Shown one piece after another: positions 24,843 through 33,575 of a stretch of DNA of 47,810 nucleotides. Numbering within the stretch: position 1 is the first letter of the stretch; every line of letters begins with the position of its first letter. The translations under genes and the position numbers were made by a program. The stretch spans positions 201,808-249,617 of the forward strand of contig NZ_CP028902.1 of the NCBI RefSeq assembly GCF_001639105.2, written 5' to 3'. Source of the stretch: Azospirillum humicireducens. GTDB taxonomy: Bacteria; Pseudomonadota; Alphaproteobacteria; Azospirillales; Azospirillaceae. The notes under the pieces were generated by a model that worked only from the letters and a program-made list of their open reading frames with translations, did no database searches and was not told where the DNA came from.

Positions 24843-26663
24843 ATGCCTTCCACCCAACAGATCGCCGAGCACGCGACCTTCCAGAATTTCGCCAACTGCT
24901 ATTGGCGGGAGATCGACGCCGGCCGGACCACCCGGCACGGCACGGAGGCCGAGCCCGGCGTCGAGTGCGTCGAATGGCTGCTGCCGTCGCAGCGGGCCGC
25001 ATTGCGGGCGGAGATCGTCTCGCGCTCGCTCTGCGGCCCCTGCGGCTTCGGACGCATCTGGAAGCGCCCCCTTCCGGACGGCTCCGCCGATACCTCCTGG
25101 CAACCGACCGAGCCCTTCACCGCTCTCTGCTGTCTGGCCGGCGAGAGCTATCGCCGAATGGAGGGAAAAGGCGGCGGTGCCGACCTGCGCGGAAGCGAAC
25201 TGGAACTGCTGCTGCGCGTCCTGCAAAGCTACCAGTCGGTCCAGCGCTATCTGGAGGCCGCACCGGAGCCCGCCCAGGAAGCGGACGACGAGGACGAGTT
25301 CATCGCCGCCGAACAGTCGCTGGTCTTCGGCCATTGGCTGCACCCCACGCCCAAGAGCCTCCAGGGCATGACCCCGTGGCAGCAGCCGGTCTATGCGCCG
25401 GAACTGGGCGGGCGGTTCCGGCTGCGCTGGTTCGCCGCCCCGGCGGCGCGGGTCAGCCACCGCTCCGCCGTCCGCCAGTCGGCGCCGGAAATGATCGCTG
25501 CCATTCTCGGCGGTTCCCTCTCCCGGCTCGCCCCGCGGGAGGACGAGCTGCTGATCCCGATGCACCCGCTCCAGGCCGAGGCGCTGGCGCTCGACCCGGC
25601 GGTGCAGGCGATGCTGGAACGCGGCACCCTTCGGGCGCTGGGCGACGCCGGACCGGAATTCACCGCCACCTCGTCGGTGCGGACGGTCTACAGCCCGGAC
25701 AGCCCGTGGATGCTGAAATTCTCTCTGCCGGTGCGCATCACCAATTCCATCCGTGTCAACCGCCGGCACGAACTGGACGCCGGCGTCATCATGGCCAAGC
25801 TGATCGGCGCCATCGGCAGGGAGTCGGGCCGCGATATGGGCCCTCGCTTCGGCTTCGTGCTCGATCCCGCCTACATCACGCTGGAGTCTCCCGACGGTGG
25901 CGAGAGCGGGTTCGAGGTCATCCTGCGCGAGAACCCCTTCGCCGGAGGCGGTCAGCGCGGCGTCGCCACCATCGCGGCGCTGGCCGCCGATCCGCTTCCC
26001 GGCCGTCCATCCCGGCTGGAGCGGATCGTCCGCCGCGTCGCGATGGAACGGACGGGCGGCGTGGCGGAGGCGGCACGGCGCTGGTTCGACGCCTATCTCG
26101 ACTGCGCGCTCGATCCCGTGCTGCGCCTGTACGACACGCATGGCGTGGCGCTGGAGGCGCACCAGCAGAACGGGCTGCTCGAACTGCGCGACGGGATGCC
26201 TGCCCGTTTCCTCTACCGCGACAACCAGGGCTTCTACCTGTCGGCCGCCTATCGCGACCGGCTGCGCCGGCTGATCCCGGAGGCCGACAACATCCGCTCC
26301 CTCTATTACGAGGAGGGGGAGATCAACCGCCGCTTCTCCTACTACGTCATCGTCAACCAGATCTTCTCGGTGATCGCCCGCATGGGCAAGGACCGGCTGG
26401 CGGCGGAGGAGGACCTGCTGCGCATCCTCCGCGCCCGGCTGGAGCGGCTGGCCCTGTCGCTGACCCAGGCCGGACGGCGCTTCGCCGAAGGGGTGCTGGA
26501 CAGCCCCACCATCGGGGCCAAGCTGAACCTGACGACCCGCCTGCTGAACATCGACGAACTCCAGGCCGCCAACGAGGCCGATCTTTACGCCCAATGGCCA
26601 AACCCGCTGTGCCGGACCGGCGCCGCGGCAGCCGATCGGGGACGCCATGCCCTTTCCGCGTGA
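24843..26663 (+). CDS. asbA: Petrobactin-type NIS synthetase AsbA (IucA/IucC family)
   Basis: This 606-residue siderophore synthetase is of the non-ribosomal-peptide-synthetase-independent (NIS) type. In the petrobactin pathway AsbA joins spermidine to citrate using ATP. Close AsbA features are the N-terminus IAEHATFQNFANCYWRE, then EQSLVFGHWLHPTPKSLQGM, IPMHPLQAEALALD, SSVRTVYSPDSPWMLKFSLP, GVALEAHQQNGLLEL and RDNQGFYLS. ATG 24843 opens the conserved N-terminus, although an open frame extends upstream through the DUF2218 gene. It overlaps asbB by 17 bases. Assignment to AsbA rather than another NIS enzyme also rests on the order asbA-B-C-DE-F. Confidence 0.93.
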   Translation: MPSTQQIAEHATFQNFANCYWREIDAGRTTRHGTEAEPGVECVEWLLPSQRAALRAEIVSRSLCGPCGFGRIWKRPLPDGSADTSWQPTEPFTALCCLAGESYRRMEGKGGGADLRGSELELLLRVLQSYQSVQRYLEAAPEPAQEADDEDEFIAAEQSLVFGHWLHPTPKSLQGMTPWQQPVYAPELGGRFRLRWFAAPAARVSHRSAVRQSAPEMIAAILGGSLSRLAPREDELLIPMHPLQAEALALDPAVQAMLERGTLRALGDAGPEFTATSSVRTVYSPDSPWMLKFSLPVRITNSIRVNRRHELDAGVIMAKLIGAIGRESGRDMGPRFGFVLDPAYITLESPDGGESGFEVILRENPFAGGGQRGVATIAALAADPLPGRPSRLERIVRRVAMERTGGVAEAARRWFDAYLDCALDPVLRLYDTHGVALEAHQQNGLLELRDGMPARFLYRDNQGFYLSAAYRDRLRRLIPEADNIRSLYYEEGEINRRFSYYVIVNQIFSVIARMGKDRLAAEEDLLRILRARLERLALSLTQAGRRFAEGVLDSPTIGAKLNLTTRLLNIDELQAANEADLYAQWPNPLCRTGAAAADRGRHALSA

Positions 26664-28392
26664 CCTGCCCGGCCGCCCGGAGGAACGGGTGGTGCGCCAG
26701 CTTGCCGCCGCCCTGCTGTTCGAGGGGATCGTCGAACCGGCGGCCGTCGGGGTGGATGGTGGAGACCGCCGGCTCGTCTGGCGGTCCGGCGGGCGGGAAT
26801 TCCGCTGCCTCGCCTCCGCCGGGCCGTTCGGGCGCCCGCGCCTCCGGCCGGGATCGGTCGAGATGCGGGACGAGGACGGCGCCTGGCGTGCCGCCACCCT
26901 CGACCGGATGGTCGCCGGGCTGGACGCCCCGGAACCGCACCTGTCCGGCCTGCTGGCCGAGCTGGAGCGCACGGTGTCGCTCTGCCGCTGGAACGCCGCC
27001 AACCTGCCGGCCACCCCGCGCCGCGGCCTGCCCTTTCCCGACCTGGAATGCCGGCTGGAGGAGGGGCATCCCTATCATCCCTGCTTCAAGGCGCGGCTGG
27101 GCTTCGACGAGGCCGACCATGCCGCCTTCGGGCCGGAGGTCGGTCGGCGCTTCCAGCTGGTCTGGCTGCTGGTCGCCCGCTCCTGCCTGCATCTGGCGAT
27201 CCCCGGTGAGGAGGAGGAATTCTGGCAGTCGGAACTCGGCCCCGCCGCCTGGGCGGAGATCGAACGGCGCCGGGAGGAGCTGAACCTGCCCGCGACCGAC
27301 TATTGCCTGCTGCCGCTGCACCCCTGGCAATGGTGGGACCTGCGCGAGGGGGAGGGAGCGCCCTGGCTGCTGCCCTGGCTGTCCGACGGCCGCGCCGTCT
27401 GGCTGGGACCGCTGGGCGACCATTACCGGGCGAGCCAGTCCGTCCGCACGGTGATGAACGCCGACGACCCGCGCAAGGCCGACGTGAAGCTGGCGCTGAA
27501 CATCGTCAACACCGCCTCGCGCCGCATCATCGACCCGCATTCGGTCTGCACCGGCCCGGCCATCTCCGAATGGCTGACGGCGGTGGTGGCGGACGATGCC
27601 GATTTCCGCGACCGCTATCCGCTGACCCTGCTGCCGGAATATGCGGGGATCATCGCCGACCGCCACGGCCCGCTGGCCGGACAGATGGCGGCGCTGTGGC
27701 GGCGCAGCGTGCAGTCCACCCTGGGCGAGGGCGAGTCCGCCATCCCCTTCAACATGCTGATGGTGACGGAGGCCGACGGCTCCGCCTTCGCCGCGCCCTG
27801 GATCGAGCGGTACGGGCTGCTGCCCTGGCTGGACCGGCTGCTGGAGGTGGCGGTGCTGCCGGTCTGGCATCTGCTGGTCCGCCACGGCATCGCGGTGGAG
27901 GCGCACGGCCAGAACATGGTGCTGGTTCACCGCGACGGCTGGCCGGTGCGGCTGATCCTGCGCGATTTCCACGACAGCGTGGAGTACGCCCCCGACTTCG
28001 TGGCCGACCCCGGCCTGCTGCCCGATTTCCCCAACCTGCACCCGGCCTACCGCGACGCGCCGCCCGACCGCTATTACTGGGCCGGCGGGGTCGACGCGCT
28101 GCGCGAACTGGCGATGGACACGCTGTTCGTCTTCAATTTGACCGACGTGTCCGACCTGCTGGCCCTGAAGCACGGGCTGCCCGAGCCGGAGTTCTGGCGC
28201 CGGGTCCACGATCTGCTGGAGGCCCATGCCCGCCGCCACGGGCTGGAGGAGCGGCACCGCCGCGTCGGCCACGCCGCACCCGAGATCCTCACCGAATCCC
28301 TGCTGCGCGGAAAGCTGCTGCGCGCGCGGGAGGAGATTCACCACACCGTTCCCAACATCTTCGCGCGCTTCGCGCCTGAGGGCTCCCGATGA
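26647..28392 (+). CDS. asbB: Petrobactin-type NIS synthetase AsbB (IucA/IucC family)
   Basis: This 581-residue second NIS synthetase has HPYHPCFKARLGFDEADH, CLLPLHPWQWWDL, ASQSVRTVMNADDPRKADVKLALN, GIAVEAHGQNMVLVHRDG and LRDFHDSVEY. These are ATP/citrate-binding landmarks of the family's C-terminal half. In the petrobactin pathway AsbB adds the second spermidine arm, or condenses the 3,4-dihydroxybenzoyl-spermidine unit, with the citrate backbone. It begins inside asbA and ends with an ATGA overlap with asbC, so the genes are translationally coupled. Confidence 0.92.
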   Translation: MPFPRDLPGRPEERVVRQLAAALLFEGIVEPAAVGVDGGDRRLVWRSGGREFRCLASAGPFGRPRLRPGSVEMRDEDGAWRAATLDRMVAGLDAPEPHLSGLLAELERTVSLCRWNAANLPATPRRGLPFPDLECRLEEGHPYHPCFKARLGFDEADHAAFGPEVGRRFQLVWLLVARSCLHLAIPGEEEEFWQSELGPAAWAEIERRREELNLPATDYCLLPLHPWQWWDLREGEGAPWLLPWLSDGRAVWLGPLGDHYRASQSVRTVMNADDPRKADVKLALNIVNTASRRIIDPHSVCTGPAISEWLTAVVADDADFRDRYPLTLLPEYAGIIADRHGPLAGQMAALWRRSVQSTLGEGESAIPFNMLMVTEADGSAFAAPWIERYGLLPWLDRLLEVAVLPVWHLLVRHGIAVEAHGQNMVLVHRDGWPVRLILRDFHDSVEYAPDFVADPGLLPDFPNLHPAYRDAPPDRYYWAGGVDALRELAMDTLFVFNLTDVSDLLALKHGLPEPEFWRRVHDLLEAHARRHGLEERHRRVGHAAPEILTESLLRGKLLRAREEIHHTVPNIFARFAPEGSR

Positions 28393-29636
28393 TCCGCATC
28401 GACGACCGAACCTATTCGCAAGCCGAGGTGGAGGCGCTGACCGCCGCCCATGCCGAGCAGGCCCGCCTGTCCGACCGGCCCGGCGCCCGCTTCGCCGTCT
28501 GCTTCACCGACACCATCGACTGGCTGGCCCTGTTCTTCGCCATCCGAGCGTCGGGCGGCAGCCTGTTGCCGCTGCACCCCTCCACCCCGCTGGAGGCGGC
28601 TCGGCGGCTGGCGCGCGAGGCCGGCTGCCATGCGCTCTACCACAACAGTCTGACGGCGGAGGAGATCGCCCCCCTGCCGGCGGATCCCGGCCCAGGCCAG
28701 CTCCTGCAGATGAGTTCCGGCACCACCGGCGCGCCCAAGCGCATCGCCCGGAGCTGGTCGGAAATCGACCGCGAGATCGAGAGCTATGTCGGCTTCTTCA
28801 CCGAGCCGGCCGGGATGACCCCGGTGATCGCCTGCCCGACCACCCATTCCTACGGGCTGATCTGCGGCCTGCTGGTCGGGCTGCGGCGCGGGGCGGAGCC
28901 GGTGATCCTCGACACCACCAACCCGAAATTCCTGCTGAAGGCACTGCGGCAGATCGAACGGCCGCTGCTCTACTCCTCCCCCGTCATCCTGCACACGCTG
29001 GCCCGGCTGATGCCGGAGGGCGAGCGCATCCATGCGGCGATGACCTCCGGCACACTGCTGCCGGAACCCTGGTTCGAGCGGATCCGCGGCAAGACCACCC
29101 ACATGTTCCAGCAATACGGCTGCTCGGAAGCCGGCTGCATCGCGATCAACCCGGACATGGCGGGCAGCGCCGAACTGGGCCGCGTGCTGCCCCACCATCG
29201 CCTGTCAACCGGCACCGCGGACGCCCCGGCGGAAATCGTGCTGTCCGTTCCGGACGGCGAGATCCGCACCCGCGACCTGGGCTATCTGCGCGACGACGGC
29301 ATGCTGATGTTCATGTCGCGGCTGGACGACACCATCAACGTCGCCGGCCTCAACGTCTATCCGCAGGAGGTGGAGGACGTGGCGATGGCGATGCCCGGCG
29401 TCACCGACGCCGTGGCCTTCCGCCGCACCGACCGCTTCGCCGGCGAACGGGTCGCCCTGCTGTTCTCCGCCGCCGCCGAGGTGACCGACAACGCGCTGCG
29501 CGACTGGTGCCGGGAGAATCTGGCCGCCCACCAGCAGCCGGGCGAACTGATCCGCGCCGACGCCCTGCCCCGCATGGCCAACGGCAAGATCAGCCGGCGC
29601 GAGGTCGCCGCCCGCTATGCGGAGGCTGCGGAATGA
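28389..29636 (+). CDS. asbC: 3,4-dihydroxybenzoate-AMP ligase AsbC
   Basis: This 415-residue adenylate-forming enzyme is shorter than most AMP ligases (500-600 residues), as AsbC is. Motifs are LQMSSGTTGAPKRIARS (P-loop-like A3), QYGCSEAGC (A5), RTRDLGYLRDDG (A7/A8 region) and PRMANGKISRRE with the catalytic Lys (A10). It would activate 3,4-dihydroxybenzoate as AMP ester and load it onto the carrier domain encoded by the next gene. The start overlaps the asbB stop (ATGA), and the stop overlaps asbDE (ATGA). Confidence 0.9.
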   Translation: MIRIDDRTYSQAEVEALTAAHAEQARLSDRPGARFAVCFTDTIDWLALFFAIRASGGSLLPLHPSTPLEAARRLAREAGCHALYHNSLTAEEIAPLPADPGPGQLLQMSSGTTGAPKRIARSWSEIDREIESYVGFFTEPAGMTPVIACPTTHSYGLICGLLVGLRRGAEPVILDTTNPKFLLKALRQIERPLLYSSPVILHTLARLMPEGERIHAAMTSGTLLPEPWFERIRGKTTHMFQQYGCSEAGCIAINPDMAGSAELGRVLPHHRLSTGTADAPAEIVLSVPDGEIRTRDLGYLRDDGMLMFMSRLDDTINVAGLNVYPQEVEDVAMAMPGVTDAVAFRRTDRFAGERVALLFSAAAEVTDNALRDWCRENLAAHQQPGELIRADALPRMANGKISRREVAARYAEAAE

Positions 29637-30952
29637 CATCGGCCATGACCGAGCATGAGGTTGTGGAAGCGATCCACACCGTCCTGCGCGACCATCTGCA
29701 GAACCGGCATCTCGACCGCTTCGGCCCGGACGCCCGGCTGAACGAGGATCTCTACCTCGACTCCGTGCTGATGATGGAGCTGTTCCTGCAGCTGGAGCTG
29801 TCCTTCGGGCTGGAGGCGCCGGACGAGCTGATCACCTCGCGCGATCTGGCGACGGTGGCCGACGTGGCCGGCCTGTTCGCCGGCACCCGCCCGGCCGCCG
29901 CCGCGGAGGAGCTTCCCCCCGGCAGCGTCCATGGCGAGGAGTATCAGGACCTCAAGATCCACTGCTTCGTCAGCTGCGTCTGCGACGCGCTGAAGCGGGC
30001 GGGGATCGACCATCGCCCCTTCTATTTCGGGGTGTGGGACGCCGGGTTCGAGGTCGGGGCCGACCGGGTGCTGCGCTATCACGGGCCGACCGTCAGCCAC
30101 GATTCCTTCCGCGACTGGTACCGCCGCCTCTACGGGGCGGAGGTGCGGCAATGGTACGACCATGGCCGGAGCAAGGAGGAGAACCTCGCCCTGCTGCTCG
30201 ATCTGGTGGAGCGGCGGTCGGACAGCCTTTCGATCATGGCGATGGTCGATCTGTTCCACCTGCCGGAGCGGGAGAACAAGTTCAACCAGAACCCCTTCCC
30301 GCATTACCTGATGCTGGAGACCGGCAGCGACCCGGCGGTCTTCATGGTCCGCGACCCCGATTTCCGTTGGGAAGGCGAGATCGCGCGGGAGCGGATCGCC
30401 ACCGCCTTCCTCCAGCCCAGCGTCGCCGGCGGCTATCTGTTCGACCGCCGCGACCTGCGCCCCGCCCGGCCCGCCGACATCGCCGCCTATTTCGAAGCCT
30501 GCTTCGTACCCGACGCCAACCCGCTGACCGCCGCGGTGCGCGGCATCCTGACGGCGCATCTGGACGGAACCGACGGGCTGTCGCCGGCCGGCCTTTCGCA
30601 TGCGCTGCGCGAACTGCCGGTGTTCGCCATCCGCAAATACGCCTACGAGCACGGCTTCGCCTTCTTCTGGCGGGCGCTGCGTCTGCCCGACGAGAGCTTC
30701 CTCGCCCGCTGCGACGAGATCGAGGAGCTGTTCCAGGGTTTCAAGTCCTTGCAATACGCGATCCTCCGCCTCGCCCAGACCGGCGACACGGCGCTCGCCC
30801 CCGACCTGTTCGCGCGGCTCGACCTGCTGGACCGGCAGGAGACCGCCTTGAAGGGTGAGCTTGCCGCCGTCTTCCGGCAATGGCGTGCCGCCGCCGTTAC
30901 ACCTCCCCTTTCCGCCCCCCTTTCCGCCCCCCTTTCCGCCGAGGTGGCGTGA
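29633..30952 (+). CDS. asbDE: Fused aryl carrier protein-condensing enzyme AsbD-AsbE
   Basis: This 439-residue protein joins two petrobactin enzymes that are separate in Bacillus. Residues 1-85 are an acyl-carrier domain with the phosphopantetheine Ser44 in DLYLDSVLMMELFLQLE (AsbD). After a short linker rich in Ala/Pro (AGTRPAAAAEELPPGS), residues ~105 onward match AsbE (LKIHCFVSCVCDALKRAGID, RPFYFGVWDAGFE, LPERENKFNQNPFPHYLMLE, PDFRWEGEIARE, PVFAIRKYAYEHGFAF). AsbE transfers 3,4-dihydroxybenzoyl from the carrier to spermidine. The C-terminus ends in PLSAPLSAPLSA, encoded by a 12-bp tandem repeat. The real start is ATG 29633; the longer upstream open frame is a shadow of asbB and asbC. The TGA overlaps the asbF ATG. 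Confidence 0.92.
   Translation: MTSAMTEHEVVEAIHTVLRDHLQNRHLDRFGPDARLNEDLYLDSVLMMELFLQLELSFGLEAPDELITSRDLATVADVAGLFAGTRPAAAAEELPPGSVHGEEYQDLKIHCFVSCVCDALKRAGIDHRPFYFGVWDAGFEVGADRVLRYHGPTVSHDSFRDWYRRLYGAEVRQWYDHGRSKEENLALLLDLVERRSDSLSIMAMVDLFHLPERENKFNQNPFPHYLMLETGSDPAVFMVRDPDFRWEGEIARERIATAFLQPSVAGGYLFDRRDLRPARPADIAAYFEACFVPDANPLTAAVRGILTAHLDGTDGLSPAGLSHALRELPVFAIRKYAYEHGFAFFWRALRLPDESFLARCDEIEELFQGFKSLQYAILRLAQTGDTALAPDLFARLDLLDRQETALKGELAAVFRQWRAAAVTPPLSAPLSAPLSAEVA
30906..30940 (+). repeat. 12-bp tandem repeat at the 3' end of asbDE
   Basis: The unit CTTTCCGCCCCC occurs nearly three times in a row and encodes (Pro-Leu-Ser-Ala) repeats. Because the unit is 12 bases, gain or loss by slippage keeps the frame and would only lengthen or shorten the protein's tail. 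Confidence 0.85.
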
Positions 30953-31818
30953 TGAGACTGTCGCTCTGCACCATCAGCTTCCGGCACCATCTGGTGTCGC
31001 TGGAGGATCTGGCCGTCTGGGCGTCCGGCAACGGCTTTCAGGGGATCGAGCTGTGGGGGGCGCACGCCCGCAACATGGCGGCGATGTCCGACCGCGGCGG
31101 CGACTGGCTGGCGCAGTTCGGCCTGTCGGTGCCGATGGTCAGCGACTATCTGCCGCTCGACGGCGACCCCGACGCGCTGGTGCGCAAGACGCTGGACCTC
31201 TGCCGGCTGGCACAGCGCTGGGGGGCCGGCAAGATCCGGACCTTCGCCGGCAGCACCGGCAGTGCCGAGACCTCGCCGGAGCGCCGGATCTTCATCGCGG
31301 AGCGGCTGCGCACGCTGTGCGGGCTGGCCGCCGACCATGGGCTGTCGCTTCTGGTGGAGACCCATCCCGGCACGCTGGCCGACACTCTGACCGCCACCCG
31401 CGCGCTGATCGCCGCGGTCGGCCACCCGGCGCTGAAGGTCAATTTCGACGTGCTGCATGTCTGGGAGGGCGGCGACGATCCGGTTGCGGCCCGCCGGGCG
31501 CTGCGTCCGCACATCGGCCATTATCACCTGAAGAACATCCGCGACCGCGATGACCTCTCGGTGTTCGAGCCGGCCAATGTCTATGCCGCGGCCGGGCGGC
31601 GCGACGGCATGGTGCCGCTGTTCGACGGGGTGGTGGACTATCGCCGCTTTCTCGCCGAACTGGCGGACGATCCGGCGGCGGAAGGCTCGCTGGAGTGGTT
31701 CGGCGACGATTGCTATGCGGTTCTGCGCGGCGATCGCGACGCCGTCGAGGCGGCCCTGGCCCCGATGGCGGACATACCGCCCCGCCGTGTCGCCGGAAGC
31801 CGGCACGGTGCGGTGTAG
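30952..31818 (+). CDS. asbF: 3-dehydroshikimate dehydratase AsbF (makes 3,4-dihydroxybenzoate)
   Basis: This 288-residue metal-dependent TIM-barrel enzyme converts 3-dehydroshikimate to 3,4-dihydroxybenzoate, the catechol of petrobactin. The sequence follows Bacillus AsbF closely: SLCTISFRHHLVSLEDLAVWA, NGFQGIELWGAHARN, KIRTFAGSTGS, LVETHPGTLADTL, KVNFDVLHVWEGGDDP, GHYHLKNIRD, VFEPANVYAAAGRRDGMVPLF and GSLEWFGDD. Likely metal ligands are the Glu of VETHP, the Asp of NFDVLH, the His of HYHLKN and the Glu of SLEWFG. ATG 30952 overlaps the asbDE stop (TGATG). It is the last gene of the operon. Confidence 0.95.
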   Translation: MRLSLCTISFRHHLVSLEDLAVWASGNGFQGIELWGAHARNMAAMSDRGGDWLAQFGLSVPMVSDYLPLDGDPDALVRKTLDLCRLAQRWGAGKIRTFAGSTGSAETSPERRIFIAERLRTLCGLAADHGLSLLVETHPGTLADTLTATRALIAAVGHPALKVNFDVLHVWEGGDDPVAARRALRPHIGHYHLKNIRDRDDLSVFEPANVYAAAGRRDGMVPLFDGVVDYRRFLAELADDPAAEGSLEWFGDDCYAVLRGDRDAVEAALAPMADIPPRRVAGSRHGAV

Positions 31819-32021
31819 CGCGCCCGCGGCCCCGTGATCGCGTCGGGCGCTCGACCATAGTCCTGGGGATGGGCAGGATTCGTGACGGAAGCGGGCGAAC
31901 TGCGCCCGCGCCGTCCCCGACACATCCCCGGCCCCACGCCCAGGCACGCGGCCCGATAAGTTCGTGCGCCATAAGCCTTGCCAACATGGGCGACGCCGCA
32001 TGCATCGCCGTTGCGGCCGGC
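31819..32021. other. Convergent gap between asbF and qhpR
   Basis: These 203 bases separate two genes that run towards each other. GCGGGCG (31891-31897) and CGCCCGC (31903-31909) form a seven-base-pair stem with a five-base loop. No T run follows, so it is at best a weak or factor-dependent terminator. I see no coding sequence. Confidence 0.5.
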
Positions 32022-32984
32022 TCAGATCGCTCCACTTGCGCGCAAGGTATCCGACGGCTTTTCCCCGAACATCTCGCCGTAATAGGCGGAGAACCGGCCG
32101 AGATGCCAAAAGCCGTGGTCCATCGCGATCTCGGCCACCGTCGTGGTCCGAGGGTCGGCAACGCGCAATGCCCGCCGCGCCGCGTTCAGCCGGACCATCT
32201 TCAGGTAATCTTTGGGTGAAATGCCCATGACGTCGGCAAAGCTGTATTCGAGCATCCGCGTCGTCACCCCGATCGCCTGGGCGACCTGCGCCACCGACAG
32301 CCGGTCCTCGGGATGGGCCTCCACATAGTCGCGGAACCGGCGGACGAATTTCTGCCGCTGCGAATGGCCGACCGTGGAGGGACGGACAGCCTGCAGGATG
32401 CCGGCCTCGACCACCGACACGCATTGGTCCAGCAGGGGAAGGATGACGGCGCTCTGCTCCAGCAAGGCCGGCGACGCGGCGAGCAGGCATTGCAGAACGG
32501 TACGCAACTCGCCGCTGCGTGCGTAGGTGACGGCGCTGGACGGTGCCTCCGCGGCATCCGGCAGCATCACGCGGAGCTGATCGGCACGCCAGCGGTCGAT
32601 GGCGAACGCCAGCACCGACATCGGTCCATTGCACAGGAATTCGGACAGGGTCCCGCCGCGCAGCAGCAGGACGTCGTTCTCGCCCACCTGACGCCCATCC
32701 AACCGGGCCGGTGCCGAGCCCGGCAGCGGGACGGCGACCACCAGCGCATCGGGCGGCGGCGCTGTGTGCTGATGCAGGCGGAGGTTGGTGTCCTCCTGGA
32801 AGACGCTGATGCCGGGGGCCGCCGCCTCCCTCAGCCGGCCAAGGAAACGTCCGGGCTGCAGTTGGCGGTAATGCTGGGTCCAGCCGGCGAGGGCCTTCTC
32901 CTGCTCCCACACATCCTCGGTCAGGTCGGTCTCCAGCCGGAGGGCCTTGGGCTCCACCATCCGCTTTTGCTCCAGGCACGGCAC
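32022..32984 (-). CDS. qhpR: AraC-family regulator QhpR of the amine dehydrogenase operon
   Basis: This 320-residue regulator has a sensor-like N-terminal part and a C-terminal AraC/XylS DNA-binding domain with two helix-turn-helices (RLSVAQVAQAIGVTTRMLEYSFADVMGISPKDYLKMVRL, TTTVAEIAMDHGFWHLGRFSAYYGEMFGEKPSD). It is divergent from the qhp genes across a 720-base AT-rich gap. In Paracoccus denitrificans a qhpR gene of this family activates the n-butylamine-inducible qhp operon, so the same role, with a primary amine or aldehyde as inducer, is likely here. An alternative start is MVEPKALRLE eight codons downstream. Confidence 0.85.
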   Translation of the reverse strand: MPCLEQKRMVEPKALRLETDLTEDVWEQEKALAGWTQHYRQLQPGRFLGRLREAAAPGISVFQEDTNLRLHQHTAPPPDALVVAVPLPGSAPARLDGRQVGENDVLLLRGGTLSEFLCNGPMSVLAFAIDRWRADQLRVMLPDAAEAPSSAVTYARSGELRTVLQCLLAASPALLEQSAVILPLLDQCVSVVEAGILQAVRPSTVGHSQRQKFVRRFRDYVEAHPEDRLSVAQVAQAIGVTTRMLEYSFADVMGISPKDYLKMVRLNAARRALRVADPRTTTVAEIAMDHGFWHLGRFSAYYGEMFGEKPSDTLRASGAI

Positions 32985-33019
32985 GTAGGTGCCGGTTCGT
33001 GTGGCTATGGCGGCATTTT

Positions 33020-33040
33020 CCAGGCAAGTGGCATGCCTGG
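33020..33040. promoter_or_regulatory. Inverted repeat before qhpR
   Basis: CCAGGCA (33020-33026) and TGCCTGG (33034-33040) are perfect inverted arms with a seven-base spacer. They lie 36 bases before the qhpR start, where a repressor or autoregulator site would be expected. Confidence 0.5.
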
Positions 33041-33099
33041 ACGACCATGTTCCCCGCTTTCAAGAAGATGTCAAACACAGAGAAGGATAATCTCTGGCA

Positions 33100-33116
33100 T
33101 TTCGCAAAACGGATAG
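33100..33116 (+). repeat. QhpR-region direct repeat, copy 1
   Basis: TTTCGCAAAACGGATAG matches copy 2 (33576-33592) at 16 of 17 bases in the same orientation. The two copies are 476 bases apart, one near each end of the divergent control region. AraC-family proteins bind direct repeats, so these are candidate QhpR sites (inference). Confidence 0.7.
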
Positions 33117-33236
33117 GCCTATTTTTTGAACATTCCACTGCACTTTAAAAATATTTCATGCCAATTATACGGGCAGTCTTACCAATCCACACAGAAAATA
33201 CGAATAATGGTGCGGGATAATCAAAAAATTCTCCTG

Positions 33237-33252
33237 GTTAAAAATTTTTAAC
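33237..33252. repeat. 16-bp perfect AT palindrome
   Basis: GTTAAAAATTTTTAAC reads the same on both strands. It lies mid-way in the AT-rich control region. Protein binding or DNA bending is plausible; no known operator is matched. Confidence 0.6.
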
Positions 33253-33575
33253 GTTGCCGTTTATTTTGAAACAGCCACCCGTGCATTTACCATCTTGAAG
33301 CCTCTGGAATGGTTTCAGGAAACAGCCACTGCCACACATCCAAAACAATATGGAATACGAACAAACCATCGTCATTACTCATAGTCATTGCGAGTAAATC
33401 CGTAACCGCCGGGACAGCAGACATAAAATTTCCATGATCTTCAATACATGACGAGCCGATCATGGGTAATTAAAAATACTCATTATAATCGATAGGTAAC
33501 TGATCCCTATAATTACCCTGCACCGCCACATATTAACTCCTGTTCGACCGAATAAAACGGCGGCATCACCTGTGT

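Noticed and set aside
22120..25002. 960-codon minus-strand open frame over the TonB receptor
   Set aside because: It lies antisense to a receptor with clear domains and reads as low-complexity Gly/Ala/Arg sequence.
28226..29632. Upstream extension of the asbDE frame to about 908 codons
   Set aside because: The extra residues are an off-frame reading of asbB and asbC. The carrier domain begins at ATG 29633, overlapping the asbC stop.
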